Source of the DNA: Nilaparvata lugens
Lineage: Eukaryota; Arthropoda; Insecta; Hemiptera; Delphacidae
Assembly (NCBI RefSeq): GCF_014356525.2
Contig: NC_052505.1
Location: 25,503,432-25,567,431, forward strand
DNA length: 64,000 bases
Reading direction: 5' to 3'
Shown here: piece by piece, positions 17,163 to 28,323 of the stretch
Position numbering within the stretch: the stretch's first letter is position 1
Layout of the letters: each line of letters opens with the position of its first letter
Program-made: the position numbers and the translations under genes
Notes under the pieces: model-generated
Databases searched by the model: none
What the model was told of the DNA's origin: nothing
What the model saw: only the letters and a program-made list of their open reading frames with translations

Positions 17163-20142
17163 AATCTATTGTTATCAATAATGGCTGAACTCTATAGTAA
17201 GACGAGCAATCGAACCTCTCATAATATTCTGTTATCTGGTAGCCTATTCTGTTATGAAAAAAACTTGATAAAGATCATCAGTTGGGAATTGCAATCACAG
17301 TAAAGGAAATACTTTATTGATAAGTTGCATTCATTCCGTAAGCGAAATTATCTAATTATACAACCGATTCAGTGTTGGAATTGAAACTCAATTTAGAACA
17401 ATCTGCCGGGAAAAAGAACAGATCTAACAAGCCTCTTGAATAACAATTTACATTCACTAGAATGAATAATAATAATATATCGTAGAATGTATGAATTTAC
17501 GAATGAATGATATTGAAACCAATTAAAAATATTCGTTCAACAATTAAATTCAACTGTTTCCACAAAAAATGAATGAACAGATCAAAAAATAGATAATAGA
17601 CCAAAGTGAATCAGTCAATCTACCAACTAATTAATTGATTGATCTTCTCATTCAACATTAGAAGGAATAATAAAATAAATTAAACCACTTAAAATACAAT
17701 AGAGGAGATTTCCAGATTAGTATAGCAAGTAGCCATAATAATTTATAATCCATAATATTGGTTATAGTAGGCCAAAAATTTTCAATATCCACTAGAGGTA
17801 AATGATATAATTGAATATAAAAAAAATAGAGTCAGTCATATTCCTACATAGAAGGTTTTTAAAAGTTTAGTTACGCTAAAGTAGCAATGAAAGCGTTCAG
17901 TTCCGTATCAGAATTAATCACTGTGACCCTACCCTTATCAATTGGTCTCACCTTTATATTGCCCGCTTTATCCACCCACACATACTTGAATCCGTGCGAC
18001 ATCGCGTCGGACGAACTTGGCTATGATGCCTGGCGAGCGTTGATTTGCTCCCTTGGGAAGGCGGTGACAGCAGTCAATCGCCTCCGGACGCAGCTCGACT
18101 CCGACCGCTTTACAGGCAGCCAGCACCAGGTCTCTGGTATTCTCTTCATGCGCAGCAGGAATCCCGTGTATTTCAAGGGTGTTTCTTCGCCCATATTGTT
18201 CAAGAGCATCCACCCTTTCATTTAGCATATCTACATTTTTTTCAGTTTAGTATTTTCGGATTGCAAGTTCGATATTGTAGCCTGTTGGGTTTTATTTCCT
18301 CAAGCCTGACTAAAGTTTCAGAAGTGGAGCCAAGCTTCTCCAGACAAGACTGAAGGGATATTTCTAGCCTTGACTGTCGCTCACTGAGATCGCACTTTAA
18401 ATCCGCTATAGTTGTCTTGAAAAGGTCCATAGAAATCGGAACCTGCGCGCCGGAGATGGATGAGGACGCTTTCACAGGTGTCAAGTCTATATTTTCATTA
18501 CGTTGGTTTTTCAACTTAGCCACGCAATGTTTACAAGACCAGGAATTGGCCACTTAAATATCCAATTCGGCTTCACTTATTTTTTTTCCACTAACACATT
18601 GTCCGTGAAACAACGATTTACAGCCGGAACACACTAACTTGTCCTTAGCTTGGCGATTAACTGAGAGCTTACATTCAGCACATACACTCATTTTAATTGA
18701 TTTAATGGAAACTTGAAAATTAAATAATAGTTCGAAACCAAACATAAATCAAAAGAAGCACGGCGAGGAACAGGTGAAGACTATCGCATTGGAAGATAAT
18801 ATAGAAAGCAACTAACCGAATGTCCGCTCACGGCAAGTTTAAATCGACAACTGTGTGCTTGTAATGTGAATAGAGTAAAATAGTGCTTCAAGTGGAAAAG
18901 AGAGCTCTTATTAACTTCGCCCACATTATTCTTCTAATAGCTTAAAATAAAGGCATCTGTTTATATATTTGTTGTGTATTGTCAGCCAAAAAATATGGAT
19001 TCCGTACTTGAAACAAAAGCGCAAAGTGAGACCATTCTGTTTGTTGTTTAATTTGTCATGTCAAGCTATGAAACTTGGACTTGACCTAAATAGCAGCCGG
19101 CCCCCTGTGGATTAGGGGAGCTTCGAGTTGATCATCTTACTCAAGAATGTGTAGAAAACCGGAATTCACCCACAGTATCCATGCTTGTCGTAGGAGGCGA
19201 CTAAAATGGACCTCAAGACAACTCCAGAAGTTGCCCTGTCTTCAAACCTACGGGATCTGCCCCATCAGGGCAGTTTCGGAGGAGCAAAAAGAAAAACCCA
19301 AGAGACCAGAGATGGGTGAAACTCCAGGCACAAATGTGGATCAAGAGGCTGAGTCGAGGGTGGCCGGGCGCCCTAGAGGCAGTTTGGCGCCCCCTCTCTC
19401 AGCGGAAGGACCTAAAAGAAGGCCAGGAGTGGAACTCACGTAGGTCACGAGGACTAATCAGTCTGAAGAGACTGCCAAGCATATCACACTGGATTGCGAC
19501 AAGGATTGCAACCAGGTGATAATGAATGGAATGTTAGTGTAGGGAAAAACTCCTGGTTCTTGTAAAGGACATAGGTATTGATTTGCCTAACTAAAATACT
19601 AGGTACTTGGGAACACAATAAGCTTCGGTTGTCGTGTGGGGTTCTTTGGATCCTTGAATCCGTCCCTTCAAAACAATAAACAATAAAATAGCAGCCGACT
19701 CCGTCCGCACCCTACCGACTTTGACATTTTCATGAAATTTGTAACAGGTCATAACAAACCATTCTGTTATTAGCAAAAGATTAGAAACTTGAAAGATTGT
19801 TGGGTAAATTATAACTTGAACAAACTATCAAAAATAGTCGGCCACTAGATAACACAGATTTTAGTCTTTTCAAGAAAAACTTTAAATGGTTGCGAATCAT
19901 CTTGTGTTATACTTTAATATTGTGAACTTAGTGTGTGATTTCTGTATTCAAATTCAAGTTATTCTTCTCATGAATGTGTGTTATGACTAACAATGCTAAA
20001 TGTATCATTCTAAATGACTAATTAATTTCATTTTTCATATTTACAGAACGCCATGAACTGTTGGATAGCCGCCTGCCTCTACCTCTTCACATTCCTATTT
20101 TCCTCGTATCAGTTCTATTTGAACGGCCGCACATCGATATAA
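11279..20142 (+). CDS. RNASEK: Ribonuclease kappa (RNASEK), complete gene, three exons
   Basis: Joining 11279-11347, 14783-14908 and 20047-20142 gives 96 residues from MAICGPKLSLCGVIISIWGM to NGRTSI and a TAA. That is the usual length for insect RNase kappa. All introns are phase 0 with GT-AG borders. The family is a small membrane protein with two hydrophobic helices (here about 8-33 and 70-88) and an acidic loop (ALAEDLPIEETDEFE). It was first described as a ribonuclease and was later linked to the V-ATPase and endocytic pathway. The ICGPKLSLCG, ALxEDLPIEE and NCWIAACLY words match the family directly. Introns of 3435 and 5138 bp are filled with mobile DNA. Confidence 0.93.
11744..11790 (+). 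repeat. Extra copy of the foldback terminus
   Basis: GGCTGTACTTTAGTATAT followed by GCAGAATCCAGCATT matches the outer end of the right arm of the neighbouring foldback element (complement of 13154-13115). It is an isolated end or remnant of a second copy. Confidence 0.45.
11884..13154. mobile_element. Foldback element with long inverted arms in RNASEK intron 1
   Basis: The outer ends are inverted copies: GGCTG..ACTTTAGTATATG, then GGCCGCG, TTGAGACCTACATAGATCGA and TCGATTTCCAAGGATTAGC (left 11884-11995; right 13154-13038). Complementarity resumes further in: TGATAGCCTAAACTCAAAAT at 12258-12280 pairs with its complement at 12860-12885. The arms are therefore about 330-430 bp. The interior holds a minisatellite. 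No transposase was seen. It is a non-autonomous foldback or MITE-type element. Confidence 0.7.
12643..12805. repeat. CCTAAGCTTTTC minisatellite
   Basis: About ten imperfect copies of a 13-17-bp unit, CCTAAGCTTTTCCCTAA and variants (CCTAAGCTTTCC, CCCAAGCTTCTCC), inside the foldback element. Each unit carries a HindIII site or a one-base variant of it. Confidence 0.7.
13471..14555. mobile_element. 1.1-kb TIR element with a 7-bp target duplication
   Basis: Terminal inverted repeats AGGGTGGCCA (13471-13480) and TGGCCACCCT (14546-14555) match perfectly and are flanked by the direct repeat GATTTAT (13464-13470 and 14556-14562). The right part contains internal repeats such as GAATTCCTCATGA and ACCGGGAA. 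The TIR resembles hAT ends, but hAT duplications are usually 8 bp. The only coding sequence inside is a captured non-LTR fragment on the minus strand. It is non-autonomous. Confidence 0.7.
13604..14122 (-). pseudogene. C-terminal RT fragment of a non-LTR retrotransposon
   Basis: A 172-residue open frame starting MAKLSRVVYLLRKMRGFLSS and including CHIQYGILVWSHSAHAKDIL, LQKKAPRVMTYSKF, SLGIHTVYGLYILESLLHV and HSYNTRGRT. This is the region after the RT palm in CR1/L2/jockey-like ORF2 proteins. The fragment is 5' truncated, is open to its natural stop and lies inside the 13471-14555 TIR element. Confidence 0.72.
14783..14908 (+). CDS. RNASEK: RNASEK coding exon 2
   Basis: Codes for residues 24-65: VIMGVFYSMHAVALAEDLPI, then the acidic EETDEFETSKDFYSAAEKG loop. 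The acceptor is TTCGCAG at 14776-14782 and the donor CTT|GTAAGT. It finishes the first helix and gives the extramembrane loop. Confidence 0.93.
14990..15826. other. RNASEK intron 2, no feature seen
   Basis: AT-rich intronic sequence with no recognised gene or repeat, up to the SINE at 15827. Confidence 0.4.
15827..16080 (+). mobile_element. tRNA-derived SINE (family A)
   Basis: The head resembles a tRNA gene: TTGTCGAGTGGATC fits an A box, and GAGTCTGATTC, a decayed GGTTCGANTCC, fits a B box. The body has CACGTCAAGTCATCAGTCCC, GTTAAGTCATGTCAGAAGG and GCGACCTGAGAAGTCTG, then an AT-rich tail. Internal pol III promoter boxes of this kind are what SINEs use. Confidence 0.5.
16081..16455. other. 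RNASEK intron 2 segment, unassigned
   Basis: Non-coding. The stretch GCTAAGTGGAAGAGGGGCTC near 16420 resembles AGTGGAAAAGAGAGCTC near 18890 at the 5' end of the minus-strand retroelement, so it may be a remnant of it. Confidence 0.3.
16456..16810 (-). mobile_element. 3' end of a non-LTR retrotransposon
   Basis: On the minus strand the sequence runs through a 3' UTR to AATAAACTTATTTTTGACTTG and a (GACTT)n tail at about 16475-16456. A polyadenylation-like signal followed by a pentamer tail marks the end of such elements. It is on the same strand as the ORF1 at 18745-17968, but no RT lies between them. Confidence 0.5.
16956..17113. repeat. Near-perfect 52-bp-arm hairpin
   Basis: The left arm 16956-17007 and right arm 17062-17113 are complementary at about 50 of 52 positions; the shared core contains ACGATATAAATAGATTG and AAAACACTTAAAAACTTAC. 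The 54-nt loop holds a second small hairpin, GGAGAC-TGT-GTCTCC at 17030-17044. It is either a young MITE/foldback element or a hairpin-RNA source. Confidence 0.7.
17114..17158. repeat. (TA)n microsatellite
   Basis: A run of about 20 TA dinucleotides directly abutting the hairpin. Confidence 0.9.
17159..17886. other. RNASEK intron 2 segment, nothing recognised
   Basis: AT-rich and non-coding. This is where the ORF2 of the surrounding minus-strand retroelement would be expected, but no RT motif was seen in any frame. Confidence 0.4.
17968..18745 (-). pseudogene. ORF1 of a non-LTR retrotransposon, degraded
   Basis: The frame starts near 18690 with MSVCAECKLSVNRQAKDKLV and CSGCKSLFHGQCVSGKKIS, a PHD-like finger. 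It is cut by an in-frame TAA at 18554-18556 and then resumes in the same frame with NSWSCKHCVAKL, the last W-C-C part of the finger. A coiled-coil stretch follows (DLKCDLSERQSRLEISLQSC), then a frameshift near 18240. The RRM-like nucleic-acid-binding part is ERVDALEQYGRRNTLEIHGI with DCCHRLPKG. ORF1 proteins bind the element RNA. The strand matches the 3' end at 16456. Confidence 0.68.
19090..19560 (+). repeat. Retroelement-derived fragment with a conserved insect repeat motif
   Basis: GC-richer than its surroundings. It contains CCCCCTGTGGATTAGGGGAG and CACCCACAGTATCC..GCTTGTCGTAGGAGGCGACT, words I recall as part of a dispersed element shared by many insect genomes. Near 19460-19530 the plus strand reads SEETAKHITLDCDKDCNQ, like the C-terminal H-C cluster of non-LTR RT proteins. 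No intact frame remains. Confidence 0.4.
20047..20142 (+). CDS. RNASEK: RNASEK coding exon 3
   Basis: Codes for residues 66-96, NAMNCWIAACLYLFTFLFSS followed by YQFYLNGRTSI and TAA. The acceptor is ATTTACAG ending at 20046. It contains the second transmembrane helix. Confidence 0.93.
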   Translation, partial: NAMNCWIAACLYLFTFLFSSYQFYLNGRTSI

Positions 20143-20830
20143 CTTTAATTAGATAAGAATTCAGAGTTTATGTGAGATTTTCGGAATAGATATTGCAATA
20201 CCAGTGTTGTTGTCTTATCCTGTCCAGCGTTTGTGCAACTTTTATTTTAAACCTCCATGATACTACAGAATATAGGACTAGTTGAAAATTTCTTTGTTAT
20301 TCAGAATAAGATGGGAAAATAACGTAGTGTAAATCATTCCAGTGGAGAAGCTGATGAAGATTCAGAAGTTTTTTGTGAAAATTTATGGAAAAATTTGTGA
20401 TTTTCATTTTCGGGAACAGAAACTGTAAAACAGGTGTCATACATGATTTTTAAATTGAAAGTTAGATTTTCTCATAAATAAATTAGGCCTATCAAGTTAC
20501 TTACCTGAGAAAAATCATTTAGTTAGAGAAACTTGATTGTGGAAATCATTAGTGTTCATTACCATTGAAAATGTTAATCATCATAATATTATAAAAGCAG
20601 CTCTGTCAATAATAATTCATCTTCCCTGGTGATAGTATCAATTAATCTTATATCAAGTTCATACAACTTAAATGTAGTTTTAAATGTTACTTATTTTAAC
20701 TATGTTAATTCTTCGATGTGTAAATATTTTTATCTTGCTCTTGAAGATTAGTATGCTGTTTACAGGTCTATTGTTCTGTGTATATTGTAAAAAGTGTAGG
20801 AGATATGTGTCAGTTATGAATTAAACCATT
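20143..20830 (+). other. Probable RNASEK 3' UTR
   Basis: Sequence after the stop codon contains AATAAA within CATAAATAAATTAGG near 20476 and ATTAAA near 20820, either of which could direct polyadenylation. The transcript end cannot be fixed from sequence alone. Confidence 0.35.
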
Positions 20831-22121
20831 ACTATCGAATCCGAGTTTTCTGTGATTGAATTGCCTGTTAATTCCTTCATTATTCTGTCAAGACTAGTTG
20901 AAATACTCCGACGACTCAAATTCATTATAAGTCAGTAGTTTTTATTACAAGTAAGTTTTATAATGATTGGAGGATTAAGACAAAAATGTTGATCTCTGTA
21001 TGTAGGCCCATTATTTGGCTCTTATTGGGACAACGATAATATTTTTTACTAATTTATGCAGATCCTTAATTTACGACTCGTTATTTTATGCCATTTTCGC
21101 TTCTGTTCCACTTCAAATCCTCAATTCAAAATGTATTCTAAGTTGGAAGACTAGAAATTCAGGACTCACAATCAATCCATCCACTCCTGTGATTAACAAA
21201 GTTTCAGAGGTTTTATAGCCTCGGTCTTTTCTAATCACTCCCTTTTGACCCATTATTCAGGGTTGGCTCTCAAATGAGCTCAGTACTCTATTATGTTTAG
21301 AGATTGGAAATGTATGTCACTCCAATACAGCTAAAAGTTTTGCTTCAGGTAACAAAATAACATGAATCTTCCATTCTCAGCAATGATATAAAGAGATGAA
21401 TTATTGTTAAATAGTGTTTGGGGATTCAAAGACTAATGAGAATGGTATCGTATGGTAATTAAAATTGATTGATATATTTCAACTAAAACTTATTTAAATT
21501 AAATAATTTTTGGATAGAATACCGTAGCAATACTCTCATAAAAATTTCTTCCTGCTGTATGCTCTATTTTGATGTTAGCGGTATCGTAGCAAAAGTCTTT
21601 CGAGGTGGTTGAAAACAATCAATTTGAATTTTTGTTTATAATAGTGACCGATTAAAACTTATTCCAACTATTACGTCTCATTTATTTAACACTTTTAAAA
21701 GCAGGTCATCTTTCAAGACTGCCTTTTCGGGTCGACTTTGATTGGGTCTGGAATTAATCGATACTTGTCTCATCTCATCATTCATGCACATTCTAAAAAC
21801 TTGCTAAGACATCAATATCAAAATATAAAAAATAAGGACATCAATGAACAATTTACAAGATCAAGCTTACCTGTCAACAACCAATAACAGGAGAAAATTA
21901 GAATCAGTGTTTACTCTTAAATCATTCGTTGAACAATCATATTGAAGAATATTATATTTGGAATTACAATGCAATAACCTGACTTTGTAGTCCAGATAAT
22001 ACAGACATGAAAAAGGATGTGTGCTTGAAACTTTTAATGTAGTTCTGATTTTCCAATATATTGTTTGGATACATAAGAGAAGTCTAAACCAATTTTTCAT
22101 GCTAAATTTCCTTGTGTTAGA
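20831..22121. other. Intergenic, nothing recognised
   Basis: AT-rich sequence between RNASEK (plus) and the receptor gene (minus), which converge on this interval. No convincing coding sequence on either strand. Confidence 0.4.
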
Positions 22122-22200
22122 TACAGAGTGGCCCAAAAACCTATTTGGTTCATTTTCCAGTTTTCAGCTATTTCCGCTAAATTCAGTGATCGGACAGAAA
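22122..22200. repeat. Possible DNA-transposon terminus
   Basis: ATACAGAGTGGCCCAAAAAC resembles the terminus at 62199 (ATACAGAGTGTCCCACCAAG) and the TACAGNGTGNCCCA ends of many insect DNA transposons. No matching inverted end was found nearby. Confidence 0.3.
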
Positions 22201-25200
22201 AATTCGCTGTACCTTTTTTTAGATAATTAAATTCTGAATAAGATGAGATCATTCGGAACTCTCCATCTGCAATGAGTACTGAGTTACAATCTTTCAAAAA
22301 TGAGCGAAATTTTAAGAAAAAAAATGAAAATGTTGATGAATATTAGTTTTTGATGAACAATATCTTCCGATTGTTACCATTTCAATGCATAATTCAAAAT
22401 CCCTTTGGGCGTAATTTTGTGCTCTACAATCTGAGTCCAGGTAGAGCGCTCCATCTCATATAGATTTCCAGGTACACCTGATATGATTCGAATGGTCTCC
22501 ACATCATTCCTATTTGAAATTCAAGAAAAAACTGAAATGCTACATTTTAATGTTTTTTCAATAATCTTACTCATAATTTCATAACTTATTCATAATAGTT
22601 TGAAAATTTCAAATCAACAGGTGATTGAATTGTGCGTGAAAGTCCCTATCGATAGATATAGCAGCAAAAGAAGGATATTATCCAAATAAAATACAGGTAA
22701 ATTAAGTGAGCCTGTTGGTCTCATTACAATTTTATCCACCGCGATCCAGGTTTTTTTTAACTTCCGTTCCCAAAATTTGCCACCCTGGGCTACAGCCCAT
22801 TGGGTACATAAATGTAAATCCAGGCCTCCACATCCAAATTAGATGCCGTTTTATATGCTGATGGAAAGTGTAGATATGCTGAAAGAAAGTGTAGAATATG
22901 AAAGATTGAAGTGTATAGTGTAAGAAGACATAAACAAATTTATTGTAAGATATAACTTTATTTAAAGTAGTAATTCGTTCAATTATTTTTAGAAGCTCCA
23001 ATATTAACATCTATAGAATAATTTATTCGAATGCTCTAACAATTATTATTGAATCACAATCAATTAAAAATAGTTTTCTTATTACAGCATCAATTCTAGA
23101 ATAAAAATACAAAAATATAACTGTTTACAGCAGTTATTGAAAATTACAATGATTGAATAATTTATACCTATGTTATTAAGAATGCCATTAAATTGGATTC
23201 ATAATCAAAAAATAAAATTGTTCATGATAGATTTAGTAGGTGGTCGATGGGTCATTATTAATATGGGAGCTGCTGGGTAATAGCACCATGTTGAGTGGCA
23301 AAAACTCTATATTTTTTACTTGGTTGGTTGACCACTGACCAGAAATACATTTTTCATATTAATACAGTATTCTTTCTTTTAATTGGCGTGGTTGTTCGGA
23401 ACATCAGAAGCTATTTAAATTTGCCTTACCGGTACCTTATTTTGCTTAGGAAAAATCAGTAGGTACTGAACCGCTCACCACCAATAAAAGCCAAACTTTC
23501 AAGTATTATCATCATGTCAATGTAAAAGACACTTCCAATTACGATAAATGCTAAGCAATCGCAAAAAAGTCGTTTTAAGTTTGTCCAAAGCTATATTTAC
23601 GGTCTTCTTCTGATTCTAAATCATCTATGTAATTGAATTTCCTCTTCAAAAAAGGTTGGATTTAATACTTACTTTCTTCTTTTATGTTCATAGGGCTACC
23701 GGTACTTGTATTTATATAAAATTAAAATCAAAGTAAGTACCCTTTTTCAACATAAAAAATTAATTGTTCATTTGTATGATTTATTGTTTAACTTTCTTCA
23801 TCTAATTAGGATACTGAATATGCTTTTGCAGAGAACGAGATGAATACGTTTTAGAAAAACACATTTTTGACTGAGAGTTACTACAATTTCTCACATACAT
23901 TTATAAATCACAACATTTCTTACAATAATCATTTGATAACTCACAAACACATTCAATACCGTATGTAATTCGAGAATAAGCTTTTTAGAATTTATTCACA
24001 ATAGTAAAACTATTTAGTTCATGGAAAGATTACAAAACTTGAACTTTAATAAATTTATTAAAATAAATATTTGATGTCTACCTAAGACAACGCAGCCAAT
24101 GTCCTGTCTTTTATGTGAATTGAACAATATTATTATAATATTTTAATTGTAATGTATCCTAAAATCATGGATCGTTCTGAAAAACTGATACTCTGTCTTC
24201 TAGCATAAACTGTACAGTACATAACAAGCTAGCTAGTACCTAGTAGTAATCATTTGCTGAGGTCTACTTTCACTGAGAGTTTTCCTCAGTTTGTTACTCG
24301 CTTTGTCCTGATTTCAAGATCTAAAATTTACATTTTAAAAATCTTCTGTGAGGAAATATACGGTAAATTCATTCAACTTATCTATTGGAATCAAGGCTTG
24401 AATGAACAAAAGTCAATTAAAAATCCAATTGAAAATAAACACAAGCAAGAAAAACGCCATTGAAGCTGTCAACTATAAGAAGTCTTATCCAATGAAGTAA
24501 TTGAAGTTGGTAATGAGAAAAGTTTGTTCTAGTGTTTCAAGTCTGGGAGATTAGTATGCTGTACCGCATCTGTCTTGAAAGCTTCGATTCCCTTCCTATC
24601 CTATCAAGTTATCACATTCCACAGGTATGGTAACAGAGAATTTTGTGATTAATATGATAGGTACTTATATTTAATTTTTTATTACTTATATTTCTCTAGT
24701 TTTACAGTTAGCAATATTCAACTCAATTTTAGCCAATATACTTGATATCCAACTCTAAATATATTTAAATAAGTAGGAAGAAATTATAATTCATTTAAAG
24801 TAAAAAAATTGAAAAATAGTTTGAGGATTCATATAGTATGAGGCCGTTAATTGCTGTTTATAACAACAATAAAAAACCGTTTTAAAAACTAAAAATTATA
24901 GATAATATCTTTAACTGTATTATCTGAGTCAAGTCTAACAATTCTTGTGTTATAGATTCAAGTCTTGGAACACACCTCTTCATGACATAATTATAACACA
25001 ATGACAGTATAAATATTCATGACATCTTGCATAAATATAAACGCCTATTTATTTATTTAGAGCATGAATATTCAAGTGCTTCCTTGTATTATTCAAATAC
25101 AAAACAAGTTCTTTTGTCCAATATATTAATATATTATTTGAATTCAAATAATTATCACCCAGTCTAAATATATGATGTTCAATTTTCATTTTTGTTATAG

Positions 25201-27600
25201 CTCAAATTTGTGATATTGTGATTAAAGGATAGGCTAAATTGAATTTTTCTATAATGCGGTTTGCAAAAAATAAAGATAATATTATACATATGTATCCTGT
25301 GAGTACAAAAAATACTGATTTCTGGAATAAATCTCCAATGAGAAGAAAATTAGAATAACGCTTCATTATTCTTTGCATTTTCTATTCTATTTCATCAATA
25401 CAAACGCTTATTATCATTAAGGCAACATTCTTGGGCTGCTTGTTACAACAGAAAACACGTAGGCCTATCTTATTTCAATTATAAACAAGAATACACACAG
25501 TAGGCCTATACATAATTATGAAATATCTAATACATGGATCAATTGAAATAATAGTCAATTTAAGATTGAGAAAAGAGGCAAGCCATTGATGACGTCAAGG
25601 TATGTTATCAAAATGCATTACACAACACAACAATAAGGATTCAAATTATAACATTGGAAAATCATAGGAGTAATGTTTTCTTATTTGAAAGAGAATTTCA
25701 GAAGAAATTCTATAATATATGTATGATTACAATAGAGGCGGCCTGTAGTTTGAAGAGAAACACCTTAAATTGAGACCTTCGTAATAGCAATAGGTACATT
25801 ACCTACTTATACTAATACTTACAATAATAGCACTTCATTCCAATTCAATTTTGGCATCTAAAATAAATTTGAGATCATTGCTGTACTTAAATTACTACCA
25901 GTTACACTTTACATCAACTAAGATGAGATAGTAAGATATTTTAGCCTATAAAACACTAGAAAATTTACATATTAGACCAGAAATTATCACAGACATTTCA
26001 TACAATATGAATGCTACATTTTTACCACACAATATTATTTTTATTATTTTTTCGCTTATTATATATTTTTCCAATGAATAAGATACCGTTACCGAGTGAG
26101 CTTACAACATTACATTACATTTATGTATGATATGAAAAAGTAGCCTATGGAAGAAACTCATCTATGAACACTGAAGACCAAACTACGTTAGGTATGTACC
26201 TAACTATAAATATAATACTCAACTATTTTATTTCTACAAGTTATTTTCTATATAAATTTCATCCCTATTGATTTCTCTTGATAGTTTCTCTATGAAAATA
26301 TAACTGTCTTGAGACTCAGAAAAAACAATCCAAATCCATTTCAGGCATCAAGGTTTACTCAATTTCACTGTTAGACCATAATAGTTTTGAATTCATTCCT
26401 GTGTTACAGCTTCAAGTTTGCTAGCATTTATGACATTGAAGTGTACAATAATGTCACACATATTTTCCATTCATAGAATTTCTCATGCAAATCCTCTGGA
26501 ATTAATCTATATTTGTTCATAGTCCAACCTTAATTAATTCTGTAACTCTGGTAATCTTCTTGCTAATTTAATTGCAAAATTAATCTCCAATATTTGATTA
26601 ATTACAGTAGGCCTATATACTTACTACTACTACTACACCCTTTGAAATAAATATGCAGTGAGTAATTCATCACTATAAATAAACAAGTATCAAGGAAATT
26701 CTGATTGAAAATTATTTCATCAAGGGTATTTTCATACAGTGGGCTACTATTAGTAATTGTTACAATTTGAATCAAGATTCTTTGCTCTTTGAAAAAATGA
26801 AGACAGATTTGGGTTGGCCTACTCTCTCTTGTACATGAGGAAGAAAATATTTTTCCTGAAAATGTCTGGGAAAATAGAAATTCCAGCAGAGTCATATCTG
26901 ATCCAGATTGAGCAACGTTCTCTTCATACTCCTGTTGGAAGGGTGACAGGTGTTTAAGGCCAGCTCCACTGACATATTTACAATAGTCCAAGAGATATTA
27001 CTTCTAACATGAAGAGGGGAAACCAGTTTCTCCTTCCACAAATTGTAGCATGGACAGAGTAGTGGAGGGAAGTAAGCATGCTGTGAACAATTGGATTTTG
27101 ACACAAAAGTAGGGAGAATGCTGTTAGGTAGGTAGTGGGAGTGATTAGTGAAGGAAAGAGTATCGGCCCTCTCTATCTTCGAGTGAGTGTCATGTTAAAA
27201 GTTGATATCTATTGGTATATAGCTTTTAAAATGTCTTCAGAATCCACCTAAAACTTTCCATGTACCGTATATTCCTCATCATTGGTCATCATCCCTCCCA
27301 TTCCTAGTAATAGTAGTGGTACCTTAGTGATAGTTGTACTGAAATCATATTATTAGTGGAGTAAAAGAGAGATTGAGTCGACTGTGCCCTAACTTCGCCA
27401 ACAAAGGCTTCAAGGCAGTCAATCAAATTAATAAAATCCTAGGATCATTACTCTCAGTTCCAAATCTATCTGAAACTGTGAGTCTATCGCTTTTGCACAC
27501 ATCTTCTTATCATCTTCTATAACCCTTTCAAGTCTAGGACACATAAAAGGCTGGATCCAAATTGAGAATTTAAGTGGAGTAGAAACCTTTTCCCATAAGA
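22201..27600. other. Long intergenic stretch without genes
   Basis: About 5.4 kb of AT-rich sequence. Open frames up to about 130 codons occur but have no recognisable motif, biased composition or splice context. The interval may include distal 3' UTR or downstream sequence of the receptor gene. No long inverted or tandem repeat was seen. Confidence 0.4.
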
Positions 27601-28323
27601 AAACTTAGGGCAGTAGTATTGGAGCATAAACTGTACTTTACCCTACTTGTGGACATCATCCTTAGAAAAAAGTCCATTCATATTGAACATTTTTGTCGAA
27701 ATTCATTTGAGTAGGGTACATCCTATTTCCATTCCTTCCCTCATAGAGACTACTGCCGTTTATTTTCTTCAAATATTCTACTGAAGACTATTTCTTTGGG
27801 GCAGTATTGGAATAGATCCTGTATTTTACCACTTAACCCTACTCATAGACATCAACATCAGCAAAAGAGATCCGTTTACATTCGAATATGTTGGGAATTA
27901 ATCTGAGTACTCGTCCATACTTCCATCCTTCCTCATAAACTCTCGCCTACAATAGTGCTGGCGTCACTAGTAACTACACCTCGCCAAAGTGGCCATAAGT
28001 GGAGGCTACCAAAATTGTCTTCATTGACCCTGTGAATGGGGCTTGGATGCTGTTAATGTCCCTGTGTAATGACGTTTTGTCACTATTGACGGCTATTAGT
28101 GGATGCTACTATTGTCCCCATGTGCAGGGAGCTTGAGAGACTGCTGTAGCTCTTTTAAGACTGCTCAAGGATCTTAGGGCAGTATTGGAGCAGAACCCAT
28201 ACTCACTATTCTTATGAATGTTGGAGCAGAACCCATACTTTACCCTACATTTGGATTTTGGAGCACAACCCCTTCTTCACTCTACTCACGAAAATCTCCC
28301 TCAATATGAAACTTTCTACATTT
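27600..28323. repeat. Degenerate tandem repeat array downstream of the receptor stop codon
   Basis: Units beginning TTGGAGCATAAAC (27616), TTGGAATAGATCC (27806) and TTGGAGCACAACC (28255) share a run of similar words ending in TTTCCATYCYTYCCTCATAGA and CTACTGC. A partial unit, TTGGAGCAGAACCCATACT, occurs at 28187 and 28214. The last unit runs past 28324 into the coding end of the receptor exon (to about 28400). The array is the immediate 3' flank or 3' UTR of the receptor gene. Confidence 0.55.

Noticed and set aside
26602..27104. 129- and 70-codon minus-strand frames
   Set aside because: No recognisable motif, and no splice junction that would place them in the receptor gene.
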